Notes: generated by a model not told the origin, from the sequence alone. Positions 9,114 to 18,351 are shown, counted from the first letter of the stretch. The stretch is 64,000 bases of DNA from Pseudomonas putida (GCF_030159595.1 NZ_BSKJ01000016.1:16510-80509), one strand, 5' to 3'. Numbers and translations are program-made.

Positions 9114-9533
9114 ATGGGCATGATCAGTGAGTTCAAGGCCTTCGCGGTCAAAGGCAATGTCGTCGACATGGCGGTCGGTATCATCATTGGCGCAGCCTTC
9201 GGCAAGATCGTCTCGTCCTTCGTCGGAGACGTGGTCATGCCGCCACTGGGCCTGTTGATCGGGGGGGTGGACTTCAGTGACCTGGCGATTACCCTGAAGG
9301 CTGCCGAAGGTGATGTTCCGGCAGTGGTGCTGGCGTACGGCAAGTTCATCCAGACCGTGATCGACTTCGTGATCGTAGCCTTTGCCATCTTCATGGGCGT
9401 GAAGGCGATCAACCGACTCAAGCGTGAAGAGGCCGTGGCGCCGACTGTTCCACCTGTGCCGACTGCCGAAGAAACGCTGCTGACCGAGATTCGCGATTTG
9501 CTCAAGACGCAGAACCAGAATCGCCTGCCTTGA
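9114..9533 (+). CDS. mscL: Large-conductance mechanosensitive channel MscL
   Basis: A 139-residue MscL. The conserved N-terminal helix and TM1 (MISEFKAFAVKGNVVDMAVGIIIGAAFGKIVSS) and the TM2 region (FIQTVIDFVIVAFAIFMGVKAINRL) are clear. The cytoplasmic C-terminal helix ends in EIRDLLKTQ. The protein opens on hypo-osmotic shock to release solutes. The ATG at 9114, after AAGGAACC, gives the usual family start; the in-frame ATG at 9054 would add 20 atypical residues. Confidence 0.97.
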   Translation: MGMISEFKAFAVKGNVVDMAVGIIIGAAFGKIVSSFVGDVVMPPLGLLIGGVDFSDLAITLKAAEGDVPAVVLAYGKFIQTVIDFVIVAFAIFMGVKAINRLKREEAVAPTVPPVPTAEETLLTEIRDLLKTQNQNRLP

Positions 9534-9536
9534 GCG

Positions 9537-9559
9537 TTGGGGCTGCTTTGCAGCCCCAA
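9537..9559. terminator. Shared hairpin between mscL and fpr
   Basis: TTGGGGCTGC, a TTT loop and GCAGCCCCAA form a perfect 10-bp stem in the 26-bp gap between the two convergent genes. There is no long T-run on either strand, so termination efficiency is uncertain. Confidence 0.6.
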
Positions 9560-10336
9560 TTACCAATAATTTTCTACCGCCACCTGCCCGGGCCGCTTGC
9601 TCAGGCTCAGTTGCAGGTCACGCGCCTTCAGCACCTTGCGCGTCTCGTCGATCATTTCCGGGTTACCGCACAGCATCACCCGCGAATGCTCCGGTGACAG
9701 CTCAAGCCCCGCCGCCTTCTCCAGCTCACCATTCTCGATCAACGTGGTAATACGCTGATTCAGCGCCCCTGGGTGGTGTTCACGCGTTACTACCGGTATG
9801 AACTGCAACTTGCCGGCGTACTCGGCCAGGTAATCGCGCTGTTCCAACCCGGCGATTTCATCCACATAGGCCAGCTCTTTCGCTTCGCGCACCGAATACA
9901 CCAACTTGATGCTGTCAAAACGCTCCCAAGCCTCGAAGTCCTGCAGGATCGACATAAAGGGCGCAATGCCAGTACCGGTCGCCAGTAACCACAAGTCACG
10001 ACCGCCGACGAAGCGGTCAAGGGTAAGGAAGCCAAAGGCCTGGCGATCGATCAGCAAGGTATCGCCTGCGCCCAACCGGCTCAGCTCGCTGGTGAATTCA
10101 CCGCCGGGTACAACGATGGAGAAGAAGTCGAGGTGCTCGTCATGCGGTGCGCTGACCATGGAGTAGGCACGCCACACCACGCTGCCATCGGCCTTGGTCA
10201 CACCCAGTCGGGCGAACTGGCCGGAACGGAAGCGGAAGCCCGCATCGCGCGTAACCCGCAGGCTGAAGAGGTTCGGCGTCAACGGCTGAACATCGAGCAG
10301 GGTCTGGCGGGTGAACTTTTCGGCGCTTGCGGTCAT
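9560..10336 (-). CDS. fpr: Ferredoxin/flavodoxin-NADP+ reductase
   Basis: A 258-residue FAD enzyme moving electrons between NADPH and ferredoxin or flavodoxin. The FAD-binding RxYS motif appears as RAYSMVS, the NADP-binding loop is GTGIAPF, and CGNPEM is the family motif near the C-terminus. The protein ends in VENYW; a terminal Trp is typical of the E. coli-type subclass, unlike pseudomonad FprA enzymes with a longer tail. The ATG at 10336, preceded by TGGAG, was chosen over the longer frame at 10417. It is divergent from ppoR. Confidence 0.93.
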   Translation of the reverse strand: MTASAEKFTRQTLLDVQPLTPNLFSLRVTRDAGFRFRSGQFARLGVTKADGSVVWRAYSMVSAPHDEHLDFFSIVVPGGEFTSELSRLGAGDTLLIDRQAFGFLTLDRFVGGRDLWLLATGTGIAPFMSILQDFEAWERFDSIKLVYSVREAKELAYVDEIAGLEQRDYLAEYAGKLQFIPVVTREHHPGALNQRITTLIENGELEKAAGLELSPEHSRVMLCGNPEMIDETRKVLKARDLQLSLSKRPGQVAVENYW

Positions 10337-10480
10337 ATCGGGCTCCAGGGTTGGCGAGTGCACAGTGTCGCCTAAAGTGGCCTGGATAAAAACCACCGCT
10401 TTGTAGGGCCTCATCAAGGGCGATCGTGCCGAACTCTCAGAAATTCCTGATCGCTATAACAAAAAAATCCCAACAAGGTG

Positions 10481-10496
10481 GTAGGACTTTTCCTAC
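10481..10496. promoter_or_regulatory. Inverted repeat in the fpr-ppoR divergent region
   Basis: GTAGGA-CTTT-TCCTAC, 53 bp before the ppoR start. It could be an operator for PpoR itself or another dimeric regulator. The element is seen; its function is inferred. Confidence 0.35.
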
Positions 10497-10549
10497 AATC
10501 ATCCGGGTACTCAAACGGATTGGATCCTGTCACCCAAGGAGTTCTTCAA

Positions 10550-11257
10550 ATGCTTCATTGGAGACCCGAGCATCTTCATGTGTTCGTCAGCGAGCGATGC
10601 CCACAGAAGTTGTTCGACATTGCGGTGCACCTGGCTCAGGAACTGGGTATGGAGTACCTCGGGCTGAATATCCGCATTCAGATCGCCACGCAGACCCCCA
10701 GGCTTTACCTCTACAGCAATTACCCGAATGAATGGATCGAGCGCTATCAGCGCGACGAGTTCTACAAACAGGACCCCGCCGCAAACGTGAGCCACAGCTC
10801 GACCCTGCCAGTGCTGTGGACCGAAGAACTGTACCGCGAAGCCCCGCAGTTTCGAGAAGTCGCCTGCCAGCATGGGCTGCGCCATGGCTGGACGCAGTCG
10901 TTGCACGACTTGCAGCACAACGAGAGCCAGATCAGCGTAGCCAGGCCCATCGGCGACATCGACATCGCCGAACTCTATGACAAGGCCGGCAGTGTGCAGT
11001 GGCTATGCCACACCCTCCATGCAGTACTTGGCGAACATCACCTGAACGCGCTGTGCCCACCGCAGCCGAAAATGAGCGAGCGGGAACTGGAAGTGTTGAA
11101 GTGGTCGGCCGCCGGCAAGACCGCCGCCGACGTGGCCTGCATTCTGTCGCTGTCGCAAAGCACGGTTAACTTCCATATCCGCAGCGTGATCACCAAGACC
11201 AACGCCGCAAACAAAGCCGGTGCCGTCGCCATCGCCGCCCTGCGTGGCTGGATCTGA
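10550..11257 (+). CDS. ppoR: LuxR-family solo regulator PpoR
   Basis: A 235-residue LuxR-type protein. The N-terminal autoinducer-binding domain keeps the usual ligand-pocket residues W62, Y66, D75, P76 and W90. The C-terminal HTH (LSERELEVLKWSAAGKTAADVACILSLSQSTVNFHIRSVITKTNA) is canonical. No luxI-type synthase lies nearby, so it is a solo. The gene and its neighbours (fpr, rlmG) match P. putida PpoR, reported to bind 3-oxo-C6-homoserine lactone. AAGGAG with 8-nt spacing supports the ATG at 10550. Confidence 0.88.
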   Translation: MLHWRPEHLHVFVSERCPQKLFDIAVHLAQELGMEYLGLNIRIQIATQTPRLYLYSNYPNEWIERYQRDEFYKQDPAANVSHSSTLPVLWTEELYREAPQFREVACQHGLRHGWTQSLHDLQHNESQISVARPIGDIDIAELYDKAGSVQWLCHTLHAVLGEHHLNALCPPQPKMSERELEVLKWSAAGKTAADVACILSLSQSTVNFHIRSVITKTNAANKAGAVAIAALRGWI

Positions 11258-11353
11258 CCTTCAAACCTGCGACCTTGGGCAAAGCCCTGTAGAATCGCCC
11301 GGCAAAGCCCGGGGCGAACCGCAACGGGCAGTTTCATACCCGAGCCAGACGCC

Positions 11354-12478
11354 ATGCCCCTGTTGACCACCCCCTACGCCGAACTCGACCTGATCCGCCA
11401 GCCGGAGCAGGCCAACGACCCGCTGCAGGCATTCGATGCCGCCGACGAGTACCTGCTTGCGCAGCTGCACGAACAGGCACCCGACGCCAACTGCCGCGTG
11501 CTGGTGCTCAATGACAGCTTCGGTGCCCTGGCCGCCAGCCTGGCGGGCCAGTTGCAGGTGGTCAGTAGCGGCGATTCGCACCTGGCACACCTGGCCCTGG
11601 AAAAAAACCTGGCGCGCAATGGCTTGCCGTTTGACAGCGTGCCCTTCGTACCGGCCAGCGAACACTGGCAAGGCCCTTTCGACCGGGTGCTGGTGCGCGT
11701 GCCCAAGACCCTGGCCCTGCTTGAGGAACAACTGATTCGCCTGCAGGGCCACCTGGCGCCTGGCGCGCAGGTGATTGCCGGGGCGATGATCAAACACTTG
11801 CCACACGCAGCCGGCGACCTGATGGAAAAGTACATCGGCCCGGTGCAGGCCTCGCTGGCGCAGAAAAAGGCCCGTCTGCTGACGGCAACAGCGGCCGAAC
11901 GGCCGGTCGCCCGCTCGCCCTACCCTAGCCGCTATCGCCACGACGCGCCGGCGCTGGAGTTGGTCAACCACGCCAATGTGTTCTGCCGTGAAGGCCTGGA
12001 TATCGGCACCCGGGCGTTCCTGCCGCACCTGCCACGCGACGTGGGCCGTGCGCGGGTGGCCGACCTGGGTTGCGGCAATGGCGTGCTGGCGATTGCCAGT
12101 GCACTGGCGAACCCCGATGCTGAATACACACTGGTCGACGAGTCGTACATGGCGGTGCAATCGGCACGGGAGAACTGGCAGGCCGCACTGGGCGAGCGCC
12201 CGGCGACCTTCGTTGCAGCCGATGGGTTGGCCGGGGTGGAGAAGCAATCGCTGGACGTGGTGCTGTGCAACCCGCCGTTCCACCAGCAGCAAGTGGTGGG
12301 CGACTTCCTTGCCTGGCGCATGTTCCAGCAGGCGCGTGAGGCACTGGTAGTCGGGGGGGCGCTGTACATCGTGGGCAACCGTCACCTGGGCTATCACAGC
12401 AAACTGGCGCGATTGTTCCGAGGGGTGGAGCAGGTGGCCGCTACACCCAAGTTCGTCATCCTGAAAGCCCGTAAGTAA
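11354..12478 (+). CDS. rlmG: 23S rRNA (guanine-1835-N2)-methyltransferase RlmG
   Basis: A 374-residue protein with an N-terminal degenerate methyltransferase-like domain and a C-terminal catalytic domain. The SAM-binding motif is VADLGCGNGVLA and the amino-methylation motif is CNPPFHQ (NPPF). RlmG modifies G1835 in 23S rRNA. Length and domain order are as expected for the family. Confidence 0.94.
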   Translation: MPLLTTPYAELDLIRQPEQANDPLQAFDAADEYLLAQLHEQAPDANCRVLVLNDSFGALAASLAGQLQVVSSGDSHLAHLALEKNLARNGLPFDSVPFVPASEHWQGPFDRVLVRVPKTLALLEEQLIRLQGHLAPGAQVIAGAMIKHLPHAAGDLMEKYIGPVQASLAQKKARLLTATAAERPVARSPYPSRYRHDAPALELVNHANVFCREGLDIGTRAFLPHLPRDVGRARVADLGCGNGVLAIASALANPDAEYTLVDESYMAVQSARENWQAALGERPATFVAADGLAGVEKQSLDVVLCNPPFHQQQVVGDFLAWRMFQQAREALVVGGALYIVGNRHLGYHSKLARLFRGVEQVAATPKFVILKARK

Positions 12479-12487
12479 CCCTGTACC

Positions 12488-12581
12488 GGCCCTATCGCCG
12501 GCAAGTCAGCTCCCACAGGATACTCACTGCCCTTGAAAGCTGTGCAGTACCTGTGGGAGCTGGCTTGCCGGCGATAGGGCC
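12488..12581. repeat. REP palindrome pair
   Basis: Arms at 12488-12519 and 12550-12581 (32 bp, one mismatch) of the P. putida REP type. They lie between convergent rlmG and the cio operon. Confidence 0.9.
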
Positions 12582-12595
12582 ATTGCAGGTTTACA

Positions 12596-12751
12596 TCAAT
12601 GGGTGGTAAGGCCCGCAGCCCCCATGAACAAGCGCATCACCCACGCCGCCACACCCAGCGCCGCCACGCTCATCGCCCAGATCAGCAGCAGCCAACCCAG
12701 CCGCTGCCACAGCGGTTTCTTCTCTTCAAAGCCATGTTTGCCGGTCATCAT
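12596..12751 (-). CDS. DUF2474-like small membrane protein, third gene of the cio operon
   Basis: A 51-residue ORF. A charged N-terminus (MMTGKHGFEEKKPLWQRLGW) leads into one membrane helix (LLLIWAMSVAALGVAAWVM). AGGAGG lies just before the start codons at 12751 and 12748. It follows cioB by 9 bp. Such one-helix proteins of the DUF2474 type commonly follow cioAB genes and are analogous in position to CydX of cytochrome bd. A role in oxidase assembly or stability is inference. Confidence 0.8.
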   Translation of the reverse strand: MMTGKHGFEEKKPLWQRLGWLLLIWAMSVAALGVAAWVMRLFMGAAGLTTH

Positions 12752-12760
12752 GCGGCCCTC

Positions 12761-13768
12761 CTAGTGATAGCCGTCTTCAGGGGTCACCTTGCCGCGGAAC
12801 ACGTAGTAGCTCCAGAAGGTGTACATGAGGATGAACGGCAGGATGAATAACGTGCCCACCAGCATGAAGCCCTGGCTTTGCGGTGGCGCCGCAGCCTCCC
12901 AGATCGAGACCGACGGCGGGATGATGTTCGGCCATAAGCTGATACCCAAGCCGCTGTAGCCGAGGAAGATCAACACCAGGGTGAGCAGGAACGGCGTGTA
13001 GTGCGCATTGCGCGCCACCGCCTTGAGCAACGCGTAGAACGTCACCAGTACCAGCAGCGGCACCGGCATGAACCAGATCAGGTTAGGCATGCTGAACCAG
13101 CGGTCGGCGATCTGTGGATAAGCGATCGGTGTCCACAGGCTGACGATGCCAATCACCACCAGCAGCACCAGCGCCAGCGGCCGGGCCATGTCGTGCATCT
13201 TCTGTTGCAGCGGCCCTTCGGTCTTCATGATCAGCCAAGTGCAGCCCAACAGCGTGTAGGCAACGATCAGCCCCAGCCCGCAAAACAGGCTGAACGGGGT
13301 GAGCCAGTCGAGGGTGCCACCGGCGAAGTGGCGGTCGACCACCTTGAAGCCTTCAAGGAAGGCGCCCAAAGCCACACCTTGGAAGAAGGTGGCGACCAGC
13401 GAACCCCAGATGAACGCCTTGTCCCAGATATGCCGCTTGTCGGCCTTGGCCTTGAAGCGAAACTCGAAGGCCACGCCGCGGAAGATCAAACCGATCAACA
13501 TCAGGATCAGCGGCAGGTACAGGGCTTCGAGTATCACTGCATAGGCCATCGGGAACGCCCCGAACAACCCGGCCCCCCCCAGGATCAGCCAGGTTTCATT
13601 GCCGTCCCACACCGGAGCGACGGTGTTCATCATTACATCGCGGTCCTGCTCGCCCTTGACGAAGGGAAAGAGCATGCCGATCCCCAGGTCGAAACCGTCC
13701 ATCACCACATACATCATGACGCCGAAGATGATGATCACCGCCCAGATCAGCGGAAGGTCGATACCCAT
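12761..13768 (-). CDS. cioB: Cyanide-insensitive quinol oxidase (bd-type) subunit II
   Basis: A 335-residue membrane protein of the CydB family. The N-terminus MGIDLPLIWAVIIIFGVMMYVVMDGFDLGIGMLFPF and the GNETWLILGGAGLFGAFP motif are diagnostic. It pairs with subunit I to form a quinol oxidase that reduces O2 and resists cyanide. It starts 3 bp after cioA ends. Confidence 0.95.
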   Translation of the reverse strand: MGIDLPLIWAVIIIFGVMMYVVMDGFDLGIGMLFPFVKGEQDRDVMMNTVAPVWDGNETWLILGGAGLFGAFPMAYAVILEALYLPLILMLIGLIFRGVAFEFRFKAKADKRHIWDKAFIWGSLVATFFQGVALGAFLEGFKVVDRHFAGGTLDWLTPFSLFCGLGLIVAYTLLGCTWLIMKTEGPLQQKMHDMARPLALVLLVVIGIVSLWTPIAYPQIADRWFSMPNLIWFMPVPLLVLVTFYALLKAVARNAHYTPFLLTLVLIFLGYSGLGISLWPNIIPPSVSIWEAAAPPQSQGFMLVGTLFILPFILMYTFWSYYVFRGKVTPEDGYH

Positions 13769-13771
13769 GGC

Positions 13772-15208
13772 TCAGTCCTCCTTGCTCAGGTTGGCAGTCT
13801 TGGCCTCATGGCCATCATCGGCGGCAGACAACGGCCGCGCCGGCGTGCGCTGCTGGCCAGGGCCGCCCGGTGTGTGTTCGTCGCCTTCGCCGGTCTGCGG
13901 CCCTTTGCGCACCAGGCGCATCATGTAGCCAAGACCGGTGCCGAACAGGGCGAAGTACACCACTACGAAGGCCACCAGGGTGAAGCCCAGCTGTGCATAA
14001 CTATGGTTGGACACGCCATCCGCCGTGCGCATCAGGCCATACACCACCCAGGGCTGGCGGCCGATCTCGGTGGTGAACCAGCCGGCCAGCAAGGCGATCA
14101 GCCCGGAAGGCCCCATCCATAGCGCCAGGTACAGGAACGGGCGCGAGGTGTAGAGCGTGCCGCGCTTGCGCAGCCACAGGCTCCACAGGCCGACGAAGAT
14201 CATCAGGAAGCCGAGCCCGACCATGATCCGGAACGACCAGAAGACGATGGTCGAGTTGGGCCGGTCCTCGGGTGGGAACTCCTTCATCGCCGGCACCTGT
14301 TTGTCCAGGCTGTGGGTCAGGATCAGGCTGCCAAGCGCCGGAATCTCTACCTTGAAGCGTGTGGTCTCCGCCTTCATGTCGGGGATACCGAACAGGATCA
14401 GCGGGGTCGGCTCGCCAGGCACATTCTCCCAGTGACCTTCGATCGCCGCGATTTTCACCGGCTGGTGCTTGAGCGTATTGAGGCCGTGGAAGTCACCGAT
14501 CACCGCCTGGATCGGGGCAACGATCAACGCCATCCACATGGCCATCGACAGCATCTTGCGCACCGCCGGATTGTCACGCCCGCGCAGCAGGTGCCAGGCC
14601 GCCGAGGCGCCGACGAAGAACGCCGTGGAGACAAACGCGGCCGTGGCCATGTGCATCAGCCGGTAGGGGAACGAGGGGTTGAACACCACCGCAAACCAGT
14701 CCACCGGCACCACCCGACCATCGATGATTTCGTGGCCTTGGGGCGTCTGCATCCAACTGTTGGAAGCGAGAATCCAGAAGGTCGATACCAGGGTGCCCAG
14801 CGCCACCATGCAGGTGGAAAAGAAATGCAAGCCACGGCCCACACGATTCCAGCCGAACAGCATGACGCCGAGGAAGCCGGCTTCGAGGAAGAAGGCAGTC
14901 AGCACCTCGTAGGTCAGCAGTGGCCCGGTCACGGCGCCTGCGAACTCGGAGAAGCGGCTCCAGTTGGTACCGAACTGGTAGGCCATGACCAGGCCCGAGA
15001 CCACGCCCATGCCGAAGTTGACGGCGAAGATTTTCGACCAGAAGTGATAGAGGTCACGGTAGACCTGGTTGTGGGTCCGCAGCCAGAGGCCTTCGAGGAC
15101 TGCCAGGTAGCTCGCCAGGCCAATGGTGATGGCCGGGAACAGGATGTGGAACGACACGGTAAAGGCAAACTGCATTCGGGCGAGCTCTAGGGCCTCTATT
15201 CCGAACAT
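13772..15208 (-). CDS. cioA: Cyanide-insensitive quinol oxidase (bd-type) subunit I
   Basis: A 478-residue CydA-family protein. The N-terminal FTVSFHILFPAITIG contains a heme-ligand His, and the quinol-binding loop is short, as in the CIO subfamily rather than the long-Q-loop E. coli CydA. Conserved blocks such as YQFGTNWSRFSEFAGAVTGPLL and GHWEN are present. It heads the operon cioA-cioB-DUF2474. A perfect Anr/Fnr box lies about 150 bp upstream, suggesting oxygen control. Confidence 0.95.
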   Translation of the reverse strand: MFGIEALELARMQFAFTVSFHILFPAITIGLASYLAVLEGLWLRTHNQVYRDLYHFWSKIFAVNFGMGVVSGLVMAYQFGTNWSRFSEFAGAVTGPLLTYEVLTAFFLEAGFLGVMLFGWNRVGRGLHFFSTCMVALGTLVSTFWILASNSWMQTPQGHEIIDGRVVPVDWFAVVFNPSFPYRLMHMATAAFVSTAFFVGASAAWHLLRGRDNPAVRKMLSMAMWMALIVAPIQAVIGDFHGLNTLKHQPVKIAAIEGHWENVPGEPTPLILFGIPDMKAETTRFKVEIPALGSLILTHSLDKQVPAMKEFPPEDRPNSTIVFWSFRIMVGLGFLMIFVGLWSLWLRKRGTLYTSRPFLYLALWMGPSGLIALLAGWFTTEIGRQPWVVYGLMRTADGVSNHSYAQLGFTLVAFVVVYFALFGTGLGYMMRLVRKGPQTGEGDEHTPGGPGQQRTPARPLSAADDGHEAKTANLSKED

Positions 15209-15355
15209 GGTGCTTCCTCTTCAGATAATCCGGCGTCCGGGCTTGTGGCCCCAGTCGCCCACTGCCCCCACTGGGTCGAGTACGGCGCGTTGGAATTGTT
15301 CTGTTCGATCGCAGGGATTCCGGCCCAGAGGGCCAATTCGTTGAATCTGGAACGA

Positions 15356-15369
15356 TTGATCCAGATCAA
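15356..15369. promoter_or_regulatory. Anr/Fnr box upstream of cioAB
   Basis: TTGATCCAGATCAA matches the TTGAT-N4-ATCAA consensus perfectly. It lies in the divergent region between cioA (start 15208) and an MFS gene (start 15554), nearer to cioA. No good -10 sits at the class-II distance on the cioA side, so the site may repress or act at a distance. Confidence 0.75.
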
Positions 15370-15553
15370 CGAATGCTAGGAAGCATAGTCCCGAATGGCC
15401 CGGCGGGCCGTGTGGTTGATTGCCGCGTGACCGGTTGCCCCACCCTCTTTCATAAAGCGTGAGAAAGTGCCGATCCGGGCAAACAGTAACTGCTTGTTAC
15501 AAACAGATGATACGCTGCGCACCCCTCTACTGCGCCGAGGCCCCTGGTTTCCG

Positions 15554-16774
15554 ATGTCCGATTCCGCACCGCAGTTGCTGCGCCACCATCGTCCCTTCCT
15601 GGCCTTTTGGCTGGCCCGTGTTTTCACCGCCAGCGGCTTCCAGATGCTCACCGTGGCCATCGGCTGGCACCTCTATCAGTTGACCGGCAACGTGCTGGAC
15701 CTGGGCCTGGTCGGCCTGGTGGAATTTGCCCCACGGGTGCTGTTCATGCTGCACACCGGGCATGTGGCCGACCGCTATGACCGGCGCAAGGTCGCTGCCC
15801 TGTGCCAGAGCCTGCAAGGGCTGATTGCCTTGGCGCTGGCAGTGGGCAGCGCTACCGACAACGTCACCCGCGAACTGATCTTCGCCCTCGCCTTCCTGCT
15901 CGGTGCCACGCGCTCATTCGAAATGCCGGCGACTCAGGCGCTGTTGCCCAACGTCGTGCCGCCAGGGCTGTTCCCACGGGCAGTGGCGGCTTCGGCCTCC
16001 GCCACCCAGTCAGCAACCATCGTGGCGCCAGCCGTGGGCGGTTTCCTGTATGCCTTCGGCAGCATCTGGGTGTATGGCCCCACCGTGGCCTTGTACGCCA
16101 TCGCCTGTGTACTCACCTTGAGCCTGCAAGCACGCGGCCAGGTCGTGCAACGCGGGCGCGCCAGCATCGAATCACTGCTGGCCGGCATTCGCTTCATCCG
16201 CAGCCGACCCGATATCCTCGGTGCCATTTCGCTGGACCTGTTCGCCGTGCTGCTGGGCGGGGCCACCGCGCTGCTGCCGGTGTTCGCCAAGGACATCCTG
16301 CTGACCGGCCCGATGGGCCTCGGCCTGCTGCGCTCGGCGCCAGCGGTGGGGGCGTTGCTGATGTCGCTGTGGCTGGCGCGCTTCCCGTTCGAGCGGAAAG
16401 TGGGGCGCACCATGTTCACCGCGGTCGGCGTGTTCGGCGTGGCGACCATTGCCTTTGGCCTGTCGACCTCGTTCTGGTTCTCGCTGGCCGTACTGGTGGT
16501 GCTGGGCGCGGCGGACATGATCAGCATGGTGATTCGCAGTTCGTTCGTGCAGCTGGAAACACCAGATGAAATGCGCGGGCGGGTAAGCGCGGTGAACGGG
16601 TTGTTCATCGGTGCCTCGAACCAGCTCGGCGAATTCGAATCGGGGGTGACGGCGCACTGGTTTGGCACAGTGCCGGCGGTGGTGATGGGCGGAGTGGGCA
16701 CGTTGGTGGTGACCGGCGTGTGGATAAAACTGTTCCCGACACTGGCCAAGCGGGATCGGTTGCATAACGGTTGA
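15554..16774 (+). CDS. MFS transporter, DHA3/EntS-like exporter
   Basis: A 406-residue protein with 12 predicted membrane helices. The N-terminus (RPFLAFWLARVFTASGFQMLTVAIGWHLYQLTG) and the loop GHVADRYDRRKVAALCQ (MFS loop 2-3 motif) place it among the MFS_3/EntS-like drug or siderophore exporters. The substrate is unknown. It is monocistronic and divergent from cioA. The ATG at 15554 was preferred over the upstream 15467 start because the family N-terminus begins there. Confidence 0.8.
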   Translation: MSDSAPQLLRHHRPFLAFWLARVFTASGFQMLTVAIGWHLYQLTGNVLDLGLVGLVEFAPRVLFMLHTGHVADRYDRRKVAALCQSLQGLIALALAVGSATDNVTRELIFALAFLLGATRSFEMPATQALLPNVVPPGLFPRAVAASASATQSATIVAPAVGGFLYAFGSIWVYGPTVALYAIACVLTLSLQARGQVVQRGRASIESLLAGIRFIRSRPDILGAISLDLFAVLLGGATALLPVFAKDILLTGPMGLGLLRSAPAVGALLMSLWLARFPFERKVGRTMFTAVGVFGVATIAFGLSTSFWFSLAVLVVLGAADMISMVIRSSFVQLETPDEMRGRVSAVNGLFIGASNQLGEFESGVTAHWFGTVPAVVMGGVGTLVVTGVWIKLFPTLAKRDRLHNG

Positions 16775-16787
16775 TCGTTAACCTGTA

Positions 16788-16885
16788 CCGGCCTCTTCGC
16801 GGGTGAACCCGCTCCCACAGGGACCACGCCGCCCTCAGGCCCTGTGCTGTACCTGTGGGAGCGGGTTTACCCGCGAAGAGGCCGG
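16788..16885. repeat. REP palindrome pair
   Basis: Arms at 16788-16822 and 16852-16885 with the core CCTCTTCGCGGGT-AACCCGCTCC. They lie between the MFS gene and the purine permease. The rest of the gap 16775-17055 shows no further clear element. Confidence 0.92.
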
Positions 16886-17055
16886 CACAGGCGATAGAAA
16901 ATCCCATTCCCAACGGCCATAGGCCCCCGCCATGCATGCTGGTATGATGCGCGGCTTTTTTCCTCCCCACACAAAACCACGGCAACCGGTACGGTCTGTG
17001 CTTTGCTGATGGGGTCGATATATTCATGGCGCCGGGGGCGCCTTGGGGAGCGGGC

Positions 17056-18351
17056 ATGCTGGAAAGGCTGTTTCAACTAAGAGCACACAACACCAACGTG
17101 CGCACCGAGATTCTCGCGGGCGTCACCACCTTCCTGGCCATGGCCTACATCCTGTTCGTCAACCCGAGCATCCTCGGCGAGACTGGCATGGACAAGGGCG
17201 CGATCTTCGTCGCCACCTGCCTGGCGGCAGCCATCGGCTCCACCACCATGGGCCTGATCGCCAACTACCCGATCGCCCTGGCGCCGGGCATGGGCCTGAA
17301 CGCGTTCTTCACCTACACCGTAGTGCTGCACATGGGCCACACCTGGCAAGTGGCGCTGGGCGCGGTGTTCCTGTCGGCGGTGATGTTCTTCCTGCTGTCG
17401 ATCTTCCGCATCCGTGAATGGATCGTGAACAGCATTCCACTGCCACTGCGCTCGGCGATCGCTGCGGGTATCGGCCTGTTCCTGGCGCTGATCGCCCTGC
17501 ATAACGCCGGCATCGTCGTCGATAACCCGGCTACCCTGGTGGGCCTTGGCGACCTCAAGCAGCCGGCACCGATCCTCGCCACCCTGGGCTTCTTCCTGAT
17601 CGTGGGCCTGGAGTCGCTGAAAGTGCGCGGCGCCGTGCTGATCGGCATCCTGGCGGTGACCATCGCCTCGATCGTGATGGGCGTGACGCCGTTCGGCGGC
17701 ATCGTCTCCATGCCGCCGTCGCTGGCCCCGACCTTCCTGCAGCTGGATATCGCCGGAGCGCTGGACGTGGGCCTGGTCAGCGTGATCTTCGCCTTCCTGT
17801 TCGTCGACCTGTTCGACAACTCCGGCACCCTGATCGGCGTGGCCAAGCGCGCCGGTTTGATGGGCAAAGACGGTCACATGCCGAAAATGGGCCGTGCCCT
17901 GATCGCCGACAGCACCGCCGCCATGGCCGGTTCGCTGCTGGGCACCTCGACCACCACCAGCTACATCGAGTCCGCTGCGGGCGTGAGCGCCGGTGGCCGC
18001 ACCGGCCTGACCGCCATCGTGGTTGCCGTGCTGTTCCTGCTGGCGCTGTTCTTCGCTCCGCTGGCAGGTAGCGTGCCGGCGTTCGCCACCGCGCCGGCGC
18101 TGCTGTTCGTCGCTGTGCTGATGGCCTCGGGCCTGGCAGAAATAAACTGGGACGACGTCACCGAAGCCGCACCGGTGGTAGTGACCGCCCTGGCCATGCC
18201 GCTGACCTACTCGATCGCCAACGGTATCGCCTTCGGCTTCATTTCCTGGACCGCCGTCAAGCTGATCTCCGGCCGCTACCGCGACCTGAACCCGGCCCTG
18301 GTGATCCTTTCCATCCTGTTCGTCATCAAGCTGGGCTGGTTCAACGCATGA
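17056..18351 (+). CDS. AzgA/PbuG-type guanine-hypoxanthine permease
   Basis: A 431-residue membrane protein of the AzgA-like branch of nucleobase transporters. Diagnostic blocks are AGVTTFLAMAYILFVNP, ANYPIALAPGMGLNAFF, FVDLFDNSGTLIGVA and GTSTTTSYIESAAGVSAGGRTGL. Relatives import guanine and hypoxanthine by proton symport. GGGAG precedes the ATG at 17056. Its stop overlaps the trmA start (ATGA), so the two are translationally coupled. Confidence 0.92.
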   Translation: MLERLFQLRAHNTNVRTEILAGVTTFLAMAYILFVNPSILGETGMDKGAIFVATCLAAAIGSTTMGLIANYPIALAPGMGLNAFFTYTVVLHMGHTWQVALGAVFLSAVMFFLLSIFRIREWIVNSIPLPLRSAIAAGIGLFLALIALHNAGIVVDNPATLVGLGDLKQPAPILATLGFFLIVGLESLKVRGAVLIGILAVTIASIVMGVTPFGGIVSMPPSLAPTFLQLDIAGALDVGLVSVIFAFLFVDLFDNSGTLIGVAKRAGLMGKDGHMPKMGRALIADSTAAMAGSLLGTSTTTSYIESAAGVSAGGRTGLTAIVVAVLFLLALFFAPLAGSVPAFATAPALLFVAVLMASGLAEINWDDVTEAAPVVVTALAMPLTYSIANGIAFGFISWTAVKLISGRYRDLNPALVILSILFVIKLGWFNA

